In this document: piece after piece, positions 1 to 11,370 of the stretch
How the letters are laid out: every line of letters begins with the position of its first letter
Position numbering within the stretch: position 1 is the stretch's first letter
Source of the DNA: Dipetalonema caudispina
Lineage: Eukaryota; Nematoda; Chromadorea; Rhabditida; Onchocercidae
Assembly (NCBI GenBank): GCA_013365325.1
Contig: JABVXV010000141.1
Location: 62,001-126,000, forward strand
DNA length: 64,000 nt
Direction: 5' to 3'
The notes under the pieces: model-generated
The model's database searches: none
The model's input: the letters and a program-made list of their open reading frames with translations, nothing else
What the model was told of the DNA's origin: nothing
Translations under genes and position numbers: made by a program

Positions 1-1923
1 AGAAGACACATCAGCAAGTTCTACTCGAACAATATCACCGCAAGATTTAATTAAATTTTGAAATGCATTCACTTTTTCCACTGTTAAATCGTTCATGTCA
101 ACGCCTGTTGAAATCACTGCATTATCATTAATTTTCTTCTAATAATAATATAAGAATTATTTTCTGCTACTATATCAATCGAATACATGCTAGAAGGTTC
201 TATGAAAAGAGCAAATTAACATGTTTCAGCTAAAACGATACTTTTTCATATGCTATATTTATCTAATTACCATAATTTTAACAGCTACCTCCTCTCTCTT
301 CAGTAAGAAATAAAATTTGAAATTTACTTAACTACTAGGGTAATATAATCTACTGATGAACATCATCAAAAGCGCTTATGGATATTCTCTAAAGTATGTA
401 TTGATATTCAAGCCTCCAGTACCTATCGTTTGGTTTTCCTATGTTCATATGATTACATGCAAGTAAGCTAACCCTTATCATGAAAAAACCTCATAATGCC
501 AGCCACCAAGATTTGATACCCAAATTTGTTGAAACTTGGTTTAAAATTTTAAACCTGGGTTTTAATTGAATATTACTGGCAAATTTCTGAAACTATACCT
601 TTCATACGACAACGCAAAGCAAGAGGAGGCAAACGGCCAAAAACTTTCAGAAGAGGCCGAATATTCTCTATTTTGGCAATATTGTCGTTACCAATATCCA
701 CAAGATCTACTATTACATCATTTCCTTTACTGAATTTCAAAATCCTTCCGCGTAACCATGTCAAGTTACCGACCAATACCGCACATGGTGCACCAATGCA
801 CATTTAAAAGCAAAATGAAATTGTAGCAACCTTTCGAACTTTTAAATACTATGTAACTGCCATTACAATCATATTTATCAGAAAATTTAAATTTTCGAGG
901 GAAAAGAAAAGTCATACCTGATCACTTGAAATCATAAATTCGTTCTCTGCACTGTATACTGTTTGAATTTGTCGGTATAGTTGCTCACGGGCTCGATCTA
1001 GTGACTTCGGCTGTAATGAAATATTTGCATTTTATAATCACAACGCGGGAAGTTCCCATATAATGATATGAATGAACATGATTATCCTAAAGGAAACTCA
1101 AAATACTAATTGCCAAACTATTCCATTTAATCCATTCTCTAGCTAGATTGGTGTTCATGCCCCAATGATTGTAATAAATTTGAAAACAATATAAATTCTA
1201 CTGAATCAAAATTTCCTTATAACAGTAAACAGCGAAATGACCTACTTGAATACTGAAATCATAAGGTGAAAATGAATTCGGTAAATGTGCGTAGAAAACG
1301 GGAAGTGTAGCAGCAGATTGCCTTGCAGGTGCATTAGCAGTTGTAGCAACATTGTAATGGTAGTGAGCAATAACTTGTGGTTCGGAATATTTCCAACAAT
1401 ATTGTGGAAAGACTTCAGCCATATCTAAACAGATCCAGAAAATTACGAGAAACAAAAGTACTAAATGTATCAATCTATCAAAAGTTTCATTAGCTGCACT
1501 ATTTCAAGAAAACTATAGAATAACAATGTGCTGTTCTAGTTAATTAATCACTATAGTAGAATTAAACAAAATTTAGACAATGTTATAACATTATCATAAA
1601 AATATCGAAATAATCAAAATATCATCCAAAGTTTTATCATTAGCACAACTTATAGCTAAAATAGGTGCCAACACAAACTTCCTAACCATTAATACTTCGA
1701 TATCAAACATTTTCTAGAATTATCATTATCAAAAGAACATACATCGTAATTTCCATTCTGGTTCACCCGGAACTTCTACCAAATCGCGACACTCACTCCA
1801 TTTCACTTCTTCCTTCTTATTTACTAGCAATTCTGAATTGAAATCACCCGATTCACTGGATGAAAAATTTTTTCCAAAAGTTGTTGCAAATTGGGAAATG
1901 TCGACAGTACTAAAACCAGCCAT
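1..1923 (-). CDS. Tudor-like domain protein, 3' end outside window (partial)
   Basis: Exons on minus are 1743-1923, 1246-1424, 918-1010, 599-803 and about 1-138, the last running off the left edge. I chose the start MAGFSTVDIS. Phases fit through the first three exons. The 599-803 exon reads as a Tudor-type core (IGAPCAVLVGNLTWLRGRIL, then DLVDIGN), the pattern of a small barrel that binds methylated arginine or lysine in germline RNA and chromatin proteins. The left-edge exon (VEKVNAFQNLIKSCGDIVRVEL) looks like the following helical and strand part. Two junctions are not clean: the acceptor before 803 lacks AG, and the join from 599 to the last exon does not keep frame, so a small exon may be missing between 140 and 590. 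Which Tudor family member this is cannot be said. The gene identity is moderate; the coding nature is good. Confidence 0.6.
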
Positions 1924-2781
1924 TACCCGTAACCAAACTGCAATAGCAATCCTTAGCAACTGAACTACTCATCAGAAACAAGTTACAATGAGCTTCTATA
2001 CAGGGATCATAACTGGTGAATGTCGATAAGAAATTTTAAACGACAGTTTTTAAACATTGTATAACTGAAAGCAGAGAAAAGTACATACATGACCGTAAGC
2101 ACCTATGCTAAAAATTTCGCTTGATTGTTGGAAGAATATCACACTAAATTTTAATATTTAAATCGCTTGTAATAAGCATTGAACTGATCAACATTTCACC
2201 TATTGAGAACAAAAATTCATATTTCCCATCTTATTTTCCTCTCTGTTGTTTCCTCATCTTCCATTTTCATGGTTATTATTCAATGATTTGCCGAATAATC
2301 TAGTGGATATCCATGCACACTGCATCACACACATGTGAAACCAATGAAATGCAATTTATTACGAAAAAAATGAGACAATACAAGAAACGATGGAAAGGAA
2401 AATTGCATCGAATACATGGCAATTATTACAACATTATACAAACAGATCCGTAATTGTCATCAGGAGCAGGATTTCAAAGATCAAAAATTTTCATCTGGAA
2501 ACAGAAAAAATCACTAACCAATTCTTACTATCTTGATAGTTTTTTCTTCAACCTACATAAGAATCTTTCTTTCTCAATTCCGTTTCACTTGTTCTTTTGG
2601 AAATAATTGCAGCAGCACGGATACTCCTCCGAAATCACTTCAAAATACCCTCAGTTTTTTACATATAAGAATAAGAAGTTCCGGAAGAAGAAATTCAGGC
2701 AGAGGATTTCTTGATTCTTTAAACAAAGCTAACTACACGTATTACAATACTTATAAGAACCGATACCTGCGCATGCTAACT
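1924..2781. other. Intergenic, AT-rich
   Basis: This spacer lies between two minus-strand genes, the 3' end of the 920-residue gene and the start of the Tudor-like gene. I see only short spurious reading frames and no repeat or RNA gene. Confidence 0.5.
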
Positions 2782-5700
2782 TTATAACGAATGACCACTG
2801 AAATGGGTATCAAAAAATGAATCTAACTGTTGCATTTCATCATTTTCGTACTCTTCAAAAGCGCTCTCAAAATCGACATATTCGATGCGTGATGTCGAAG
2901 CTTCCAGATGCTAAAAAAAGCAATAAATCAACCACATCTGTATAGATCTTCCTTAACAGTAATAGCACCTAACCGCTGCCGAGAGTGCATTGAAAAAACC
3001 AGTTTTTCTGCAGTATTTATCACAATTAACTAAAAAATGGTGTGAGGATTGGCTGAGCCCCTCAAATTCATTATTCGTCAAAAAATATTCAGTAGTAGAG
3101 CTGATTTCTGCAATGGAACTACAATGATTGGTAAAATTTTAATATTCCAAAATATAAAACTACTTGAAATATTTGAATTCTCTCAAAAATATTAAAAAAG
3201 GGAACTTACTTCAGGCATGTGTGACTGTTGAGCTGAAGAAGATTGCTGAAGAATAACAACGTCGGTCGCGTTTTCTTCCTGCACATAATTTTTAAATTTC
3301 CTATGCACCAGGGCATCAACTTCTGGATCGTTGAATGACAGAATAAATGGTGCTTTCAGTTCATGATCTTTGTCGGTTTTAACTTTACTTTCATATTCAG
3401 ATACAGGAAATGAGTGTAAACTTTCTGAGAGATTTGATACCGATGCTTGCTCATCTAAAAAACACAGAAAATGTTAACTGCTTTCCATTCTCTAAAAGAA
3501 AAGAGTTTTCCGAAAAAAATTTTTAAATATTGATAAAAATCAATTATCTCCATCCATTCTACTCATTAAAAACCCAAGATTTCGTTAAATATCAAGTTTT
3601 TTAAACTGGTTGTCAAACTAGCGACTAATTTGCCTAGAGACAGTAAAAAGGATTTGTTGCAAATTTAGCTTAACAATCAGACTGTAAAATCAAAACATAG
3701 TCTTATCAAATAAGTAACTGGAAAAGTCGAGTAAGTGTTGAATCATAATGATCTTTTTAATATGAGTGAAATCCTGAAAAATTTAGTAAGAAAGCTGGAG
3801 AAAAAACAAAAGGTTTTACCGTTTCTGTTCGAGTGAATATATTCCGTGGAAATAGATTCGCAAACTTCCGGTAACACAGTAAGTGCAGTAGATGCAATAT
3901 GCTGCATCTTACTACTTACTTCATCATCCTGATTATTTCCCACTTTTGAGCATGGTAATATGCCGTCAAGCTGCAATTATTCGATATCAATGTAATGAAT
4001 ATACAATTTATTTACTGAGATTCATTAAATCTATAAATCGTAGAAAATAGAAACATCGGAAGATCATCAAGTCCTATCTGTTTGAACAGTGAAAAAAGAG
4101 AAGACAAAACTCACATCTTTGATACCAAGACGATGGGCAATCTGAACACGTAGCGCATCTGGGTCAACAGCCTTCTTGAGCGTCTCCAAATCTAGCATAT
4201 CTTCCTTACCGGACCGCCTTTGCTGCATACGTCGCACAAGACGCTGTTGCTTCACCGGTATTGATGGTACAAATTTCATAATTTTACGCTTGCATAATTC
4301 GGAGCCAAGAGCATCCAGATATTCAGCACGATTGTATCGCAAGTTATACGCCGTTACCTGTTAGATAAGTGTGTTCACTAGACTTTATGGAGAAAATATT
4401 AAACAATGCTAAAACTAAACAAAAGAAGCAAAGAACAAGAGGGAGATCTGGCCTTGGTTATTGGCACAAGTTGAGAACAGGAACTTGTAAATTAATTTTT
4501 CTCAAACTGTAACTGATTTTTTTTCTATATCACTATATTTATAAAATAAAAATTACAAAGGCATCTAAATTTGTACGACCACCAAAATGCACAGGTCGAC
4601 GCCAGTTCAGTGAGTCAAAAATTTCACTTGAGATCATATCAGGACGAAACTTTGAAGGAGAACCTTTCCTGAAAAATAATGCAGTTGAAACATTAAAAGG
4701 CAATACCTACAATAATGAAGGAGAAAAAATGAAAGAAGAGAATTATAACTATTAACATTAAAACGGCCCTGTCTACAGTAACGCTGGAACAGAATTATAT
4801 CTATCATTACTGCTTACCAATATCATGCAATAAAAAAGAGGCGGAAATGTCCTACCTATCTTTTGAAATAGATGATACAGAAACAGGATGTGAAACAGAA
4901 ATGCTGGAGCACGTAATACAAAAACAATATGATTTTATGCTATCAGAGGGTGTTATACACAAGAAAAGGATAAGCTAACTTTGATGAGGGAAAGTCTTAT
5001 TAGTTCAAAATTAGAGAAATGTAAGCAACATTCTTAAAGACTAAAATCTGAAGTAAACAAGTAACAATTCCTGTTACTGTCATTATTTCTACACCTTTAG
5101 CAATCACAGTTATCATTCTTATTGTTATGTTCACCACTACTTTGGTAACGAATCGTTTATTCTAGAAAATTAGAATTAAGAACACTTACAGAATGGATGT
5201 TCGAGGAGCCGGACTCATTTCTTCTGGGCCTTTGATACCTTTCATGGACTGTTTTAGGGCCAATTCTACAGCAGCAATGCATTTCTGATCTGCCGGCAGA
5301 TTTCTCGGCAAAGCTGGTCGACCCGCACTATCAGAACGTCGTTTCCGAAGGGATGGTTGCATTCCCACACTCGTACTCATTTCAGTCGAAATTTTGGTAA
5401 GTTTTTCTGAATCATTTTTTTCAAAATTAGGTGTATGTCTATCAACGCTCTGTTGCAGACGAACATCTGTTATCGCCTGTCGTTCCTGGACGTCTACTTC
5501 CATCTTAGGCCCTTTTCGCAAACAATTTTGGGCCGCAGCAGATGACCTTAGATTGCTTACACCTTTCAACAATTCTTCAAGTGTCAAATCACCGAAATCT
5601 CTTTTCGCTTCTTCTACGGAAATTATCTTCAACAACTGACGCTGTGTTTGTCCCGTGCACAGTGATACAGATGTTGCTTCACTTTTGATGAAATCAAGTT

Positions 5701-7747
5701 CCAAAGCCACTCTAACTACTAGTTCCTTCATCAAAGAAGCGATTACACGGTCATCATCAACGACCTCTGAGTTCGAACGTTGCCGTTTTTGTTTCAGGAA
5801 AGCTTCCCGTATTTGAGCAATATTTACAGATTCTGCCGCTCTCGTATTCACTGATGGCACCACAAGCGAAATCCGATCTGAAGAACTCCTAGTTCTTGTT
5901 ACGATATCAGCACAAGTTGTTTCATCAAACCTTTCTTCGAAAGCAACACTTTGCTTCCGCTTCCTTACAGTTTTTGCCGATATTTCGGAACTATATCCAT
6001 TTTCTTTTAGATCCTGACCAGTATGAGAGACAATGTTTTGAGGCGCTGATCGCAAAACTTCCAAAACAACATCTTCATTATCTGAATGCATCTCTTGTGA
6101 ATTCATACCCTCGAACTGTTCTTGTTGCTGCTGAACTGGTGAATTTGTTTGTGAACAAAATTGAACGAAAGAATCTGTGAATGAATCCAAAGGGAAATCG
6201 GTAGTAACATTACATTCTGGAACCAAGCTTATTTCCCACGACTTCGAATCGCACGCCATACCTTTTCCTTCCATGTTATCTGAACTTTTCCATTCGTAAT
6301 CTTTTTGATCTGAAGCATTGGTCTGAATATTTACAGTCGGCACATGGATATCCTTAACCAATCCGAAGCTTTCTTCCATATCTTCTTCATCAATGCGAAT
6401 TTGTCGAATCGGAACTTCGGTTTCCCAAATTTCCATTTCATTTTGAACATACTTAAATGAAATTACATTAAACAGATGAACCAGGAAATAGATTATCTAA
6501 CTTACAAAAAAATAAACAAGGAAAAAAACTACTAACAGGATTTGTCCTATCTGAGAGGAGAGGCGTACTGAGAAACGAATCCCGACTACAGTCCTCATTC
6601 TCCGTAAGTACACTTTCAGGTCTTACAGAACTACCTCGTGTTGCATGACCCGAAGATGGCGTGATTGTGCCAGAATTATTCTGAAAATGAAATAATACAA
6701 CCTAGTTCTTGTTTGAATAATATACAAATTCAAAAAGTAGGAAAAAAAAAAAGGAAAAAGAAAACCTTTTTGGCATTACTGATGTCCCTCCGATTCAGTT
6801 TATCTCGAAAAACATTTGGATACAGATACCATAAACGCTGCGGTAATAAGTGAATATTTGGTAAAGGTATATAGCCTGTTCTCATCTGTTCTTCTGTTCT
6901 CCTTGTCCAAAAAACTTCTCTTGGTACCCATAATGGGAAATGACAACTCTGAAATAAGCCAAGCGTTCCCGTTAAGTTCAAAATTTTTCCAAACATGCTT
7001 TCAAGAGTTTTCTTTAAATTGACGATTGGCATAATCGTGACGGACCGAACTATTTTAATATGTGTTCCAAGGATTTCTCACTACACTAAATTTAAATTAA
7101 TCCGCACTGAATTTGAAATGATGATTGACATTTTAAACCATATTCTTCTTCATCAAATGTATAAGAATATATACTGTTAAGAAAGTAAGAAATTTTGAAA
7201 TCCTTAAATGTAGAAATGAAATTAGCGTCAATCCACCTTTTAATTATTGTTTACCTCTACTTTTTTCAAGCTATCCAACAACCTTTCAAGTGTTTCATTT
7301 AACATAAAAATAGGAAAAAACTCAACAAACCTGATTTTTTATGCCTCGACAGGTCCACCATATTCTTTGGTATGTTTGACCATTTTCTTGGTAGACGTCA
7401 AGTTCAAGAGCTTCCAGCCGTTCCGGACATTTAGGGCATTGCAGTATGTCGAAATCGTAAACCTAATTTTCACAACCTCAATCTTGGTTATTATCAGGTG
7501 AAAATAACTGCCTGAGTAGAAAAATCAGTATCTTCAAGACATAAGCTATCAAAAAAACCGCTGGGACTGAAATGAAAATTCAGCTGATCAAAAAAGAGAC
7601 AAAAAAATGACTTCACTAAAGTGCGAAAATAAAGATTTAAAAAAAAAGAGAGATTCTTACACGGTTTTTATCGCGTAACTGATAGAAAAGCGATGCAGTG
7701 ATATCGTCCAAATTCGAAGAAGCAGCAGTAGCTGGTGAAGAAGTCAT
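2782..7747 (-). CDS. Unrecognised 920-residue nuclear-looking protein with zinc ribbon
   Basis: Eleven exons join with all phases consistent: 7661-7747, 7509-7583, 7331-7462, 6766-6948, 6537-6680, 5190-6451, 4557-4668, 4115-4357, 3820-3970, 3210-3454 and 2782-2910, giving 2763 bases. The ATG follows an in-frame stop by nine bases. Residues about 60-110 hold CPKC, then CRGIKNQSC, a likely zinc ribbon, followed by a conserved-looking stretch (FPLWVPREVFWTRR, IPLPNIHLLPQRLW). The middle (1.26-kb exon) is polar, Ser/Gln/Glu-rich and contains basic runs (RKRKQ, KQKRQR, RKRRSD) that could be nuclear localisation signals. A second ordered block (NWRRPVHFGGRTNLDAF to RLGIKDV) is basic. The C-terminus is acidic. 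I do not recognise the family; a chromatin or RNA-polymerase-associated role is only a guess. Confidence 0.8.
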
Positions 7748-7760
7748 AGCTGTACCTCAG
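7748..7760. promoter_or_regulatory. 13-base gap between two divergent start codons
   Basis: The minus gene starts at 7747 and the plus gene at 7761. On plus the sequence before the ATG ends in CTCAG; on minus the ATG is preceded by TACAGCT. Both could serve as spliced-leader acceptors, so each mature message might begin here although its promoter lies inside the other gene. This reading is inference from sequence only. Confidence 0.4.
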
Positions 7761-8557
7761 ATGTCCTCCCTTAATCAGTCATTTGCGAAGAAAGAAAATG
7801 ACATCACAAAATCATCGACAGGAGGAACACCGGACAACTTTCTCCCCAAAATTGCTGCACTAAGAATGTATTCATCATTGTCGCTTAGTAAAGCGACTCT
7901 GGTTAACTACTCAAAAAAAAGTTGAAAAAATCATTTTAAAATAACTATAAAAAATTGCTGATGTAAAAAATTATCCCATGAAATTCAACGGAAATTTCAT
8001 TAGGGTCTACATAATTTTAGAAAACTATTTCTTTGTACATCGGCGTGCAGTGAAATAATTTTCTAGAATCTGTCACGAACAAATTATCAAAAATTAAACT
8101 AGCATGTAAATTAAATGAACTCCACTATGCTTTGCGTCGTAAATATCTTTCGACAATCGGAATGGATGTATGGAACTGTTGGAATACCCACCAGTCGTCA
8201 GTAAGTTTTGAATGTTTAGAATTTAATATGCCAAGAAAATTTGTAGAAATGTCCCAAAATTTTCCATACCACTAACTTTAAATCTGAACAAAAAAGTCGA
8301 ATTTCATGTGAGATGGAAATCTAAAAGCAAAATAGTATAGTGAAATCCGTTATAAACATACCATTTTCCAATTAGGAATTTAGAAAATCATTCTGGTGGA
8401 GGCTATAAAGCATGGAGCTCTTTCAATACGTAGTAATAATATGAATAATCACCTCCTTATCACTGTTGTTGCAACAGTTGTGACCACAAGTGATCTTAAC
8501 ACCACTGAAAATGAGTCAAACAGTGATAAGATTACTTCTACAGTAAAGTTAGAGTAA
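7761..8557 (+). CDS. Unrecognised 144-residue protein, three exons
   Basis: Exons 7761-7887, 8067-8200 and 8384-8557 join in frame (435 bases with stop). Donors are GTAAAG and GTAAGT and both acceptors end in TAG. The product starts MSSLNQSFAKKEND, has a Ser/Thr-rich N-terminus, a middle helix rich in Lys and Leu (KLSKIKLACKLNELHYALRR) followed by LSTIGMDVWNCWNTHQSS, and a polar C-terminus with a short hydrophobic run (LLITVVATVVTT) that is too weak to call a membrane segment. I know no family that matches. The last exon is less certain because its acceptor follows another possible one by eight bases; using that earlier site would give a shorter tail. The gene is arranged head to head with the 920-residue gene. 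Confidence 0.6.
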
Positions 8558-11370
8558 TATGACGCGATTTCGAATATTTTCGAGTAACTTGAGAAAACGT
8601 ATAGACAGGAAAAATGTTTCTCAAGGACGAAGTAATTAAAAAGCAAAAAAAAAATCTCTTTTTTTGCAACAGTCATTCTTTGAATCATAAAAGATATTTT
8701 TAATGGAAAAATTCGTTTCGTTATATTCCTTCTTGTCTTATTAAACAACACAGCTAATAGAATAGCTAATTCATAAAAAAGAAAAATAATACAATCCTTA
8801 TAACCAGAATTTTTTAGCGAGTCTAAAATTTTCCCGCGAGGTAACTTAGGCAAGCATCCTCTAAAGTTATGGGTAAAGCAATAAGGATTTCATCACCAAA
8901 GCTTCTGAAGAATTTGAAACGCTGAAGAAAGAGTCGATTTGGAAGTGAGTCGGGAAAAAAAAAACGACGAATTCACGATGCATTTGGAATTAATACCAAG
9001 AATAAATTTCTTAATTTGATTCAGAACATTTAGATTCAACGGAACACGTTTTAACACTTCAATAAATCGTTATCCAGTGCAATGAGTTAGTAATAAAATA
9101 ATATCATGGTCGAAATTTCATTTAAAGGAAGGAAAAAAATCATGAATCGCATTTCGTATGTCAGAGAGAGAGAGAGAGAGGAACTACGCAACAAAATGAC
9201 CAAGAAAATGACAGAAAAAGATAGGATACTAATGAGTAAGAAGACGAGTACCAAAAGATGATAGTACTGATAGTATTAATGTATCGTATCATTAAAAGAA
9301 GCACAATCCATACATGATACATTTATAAGGAAATAGATTTAATGATGAAAAAATTTCATGAAGTGCACTTGAAATCACGAAACATGCGAAATGATGAGTT
9401 GAAATGTTTTTGAGAGACTTCTGAAATACATTCGATAAACTTTTAAAATTACAACACAATACTCTCAAGTACAAATATAAAATCTTGACGTAATGAATAT
9501 ACTAATATATGTTAATAATATTAACAGATATAAATGACGTAATGAATATAGTGATATATGTTAATATATTAACGGATATAAACGTAACATACCTTAACCT
9601 ATACAACTTATCTCTTCCTCTCATACCCAACTATAAGTAAATTTCATCATGTAAATATAAATTTGTTTAGCAAACTATCGTATGCAATAATTCAACTTGA
9701 GACCTGATATGTCTTTTATAGCATTCCTTCGATTTATTTGAACCAATTATTGATTTAGGAATCCGAAATATCTTAAAAGGATACATCAAACGATCTATGC
9801 ATTTTGATACATGAATATCAAGTGAATAGAAAAATGAACAAATTAAAAATTAAGCAGTGAATTATTTCGAAGTATTGTGAATCTTATAGCAATTATTCAT
9901 GACATATTCTCTTGTACAGGATTTCTATTTTAATTCGATAAGTTCTCGATCTTCACTTCCCTAATTCTAATCTTCAATTAGAAAACGTATGGATGATAAT
10001 AGCACTGAATTCATACAATGTCCGCATTTTTTTTTTTTTTTTTTTTTTGCAGATAACAAGAAAATTATCAAAAACATAGAAATTTTTGTTTGCATATAAA
10101 GTTTAGGCAAGAAAATACACAAAAGTAATATTAATTGGTAGCTTTGGTAAATAAATTTCAGAATGGAGCTCATGCTAAATTACTGGTATAATTTCCCGTC
10201 TTTAACCACTGGAGAATTCTCTATTCTGAAACATCCAACCTGGAAAAATTATCTGAATATTTACAGAATTTGATCTGTTTCACAAAATGCTCAGGAACAA
10301 GTCAATAACTCAATAACAAGAAAATATGAGCCCAGAGGAAATACTAATCTATTAATATTTATCCAACTTAACTTTTACAATTTCATTAAATACGACTAAG
10401 GTGAACTTAAAGTAAATACATATTTTAACAATATTTACTGTGTTAGCTTTAATAAGTAGGATTAAATGTTAACAGAAATTCTCAATTTGAAGTTGGGAAA
10501 AACATCACTTGAAATCTCAACCCTCCTAAAAATTATGAAGATATTCTTGAAATCCGAAAAATGATATCTCCATTCAATCCACGCGATATAATGATTATTT
10601 CACTGGATTCAAACCAAATATCCTATATTCTTATATTATCATATAAAATATACATACAATCGCTAACCTTAGTTCTTAAGCTACCATAAAAAGCAAAACA
10701 ATGAAAACACCGCAAATGATTCACAATAACACGAATTGTGCACAAAATGAAAGCATGAATGAAAGGAAGGACAACAAAAAGTTTAAAACCGTTTCATGAA
10801 AAGCTATACATAATATTAAGCAGCAAAAAGGTAAATACATATGGTTGAGTTGAAAAAACAAAATTACAATCAGCATGATAAGCCTAACGGTTGAAACTCA
10901 AACTTCTATACATAAAATTTCAACGGAAATCACCGAACTTTTCTCTTAATGTTAAATGTAATTTGTTCATCTTCCCAGAAATCCTAAAATCAATTTATTT
11001 ATTCGTATATTCCAAAAGAAATGATACAAGAATGATAATAAACAAGTTGCTTAAAGAGACAACAAAGAAAATTCTGGGGAGCTTTCCACCAACTCTTTTC
11101 CTCTTTTCTATTCAAGTAGTTCAAATTCATCGTAACTATCGTTCACTTCACCGAGATCCGTATAGTCTAAAAAACAGACTTCAAGAGATAGATTCAACAA
11201 GATTTCTATTCACTTAACTTTATGATGTTTTCACTTTTCCTGTGATTCCTGTCCATTGTGACATATGGAAATAATAACCTTTATGTGAAAATGAAATAAC
11301 CTTTAGTACATCGAAGTAAATCAATGAATTTGATGGGACTGAACAAAAATTTATAATAATGTATTTTATT
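8558..11370. other. Intergenic, gene-poor AT-rich stretch
   Basis: No gene was found here. It holds a GA microsatellite near 9162-9180, an imperfect tandem duplication at 9486-9588, a poly-T run near 10027-10048 and several short unsupported reading frames on both strands. Confidence 0.5.
9486..9588. repeat. Imperfect tandem duplication, two units of about 50 bases
   Basis: Two adjacent copies share TGACGTAATGAATATA, then a TATATGTTAATA block, then GATATAAA. Each copy contains the palindromic core GTTAATATATTAAC or a close variant. The second copy differs by a few substitutions and a small deletion. Confidence 0.75.

Noticed and set aside
7230..7300. Possible extra exon LNETLERLLDSLKKVE in the 920-residue gene
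   Set aside because: It has no acceptor that keeps frame, whereas joining 7331 to 6948 directly gives a perfect phase and completes the zinc ribbon.
8449..8853. 134-codon minus-strand frame
   Set aside because: It is low in complexity, overlaps the last exon of the plus gene, and has no similarity I recognise.
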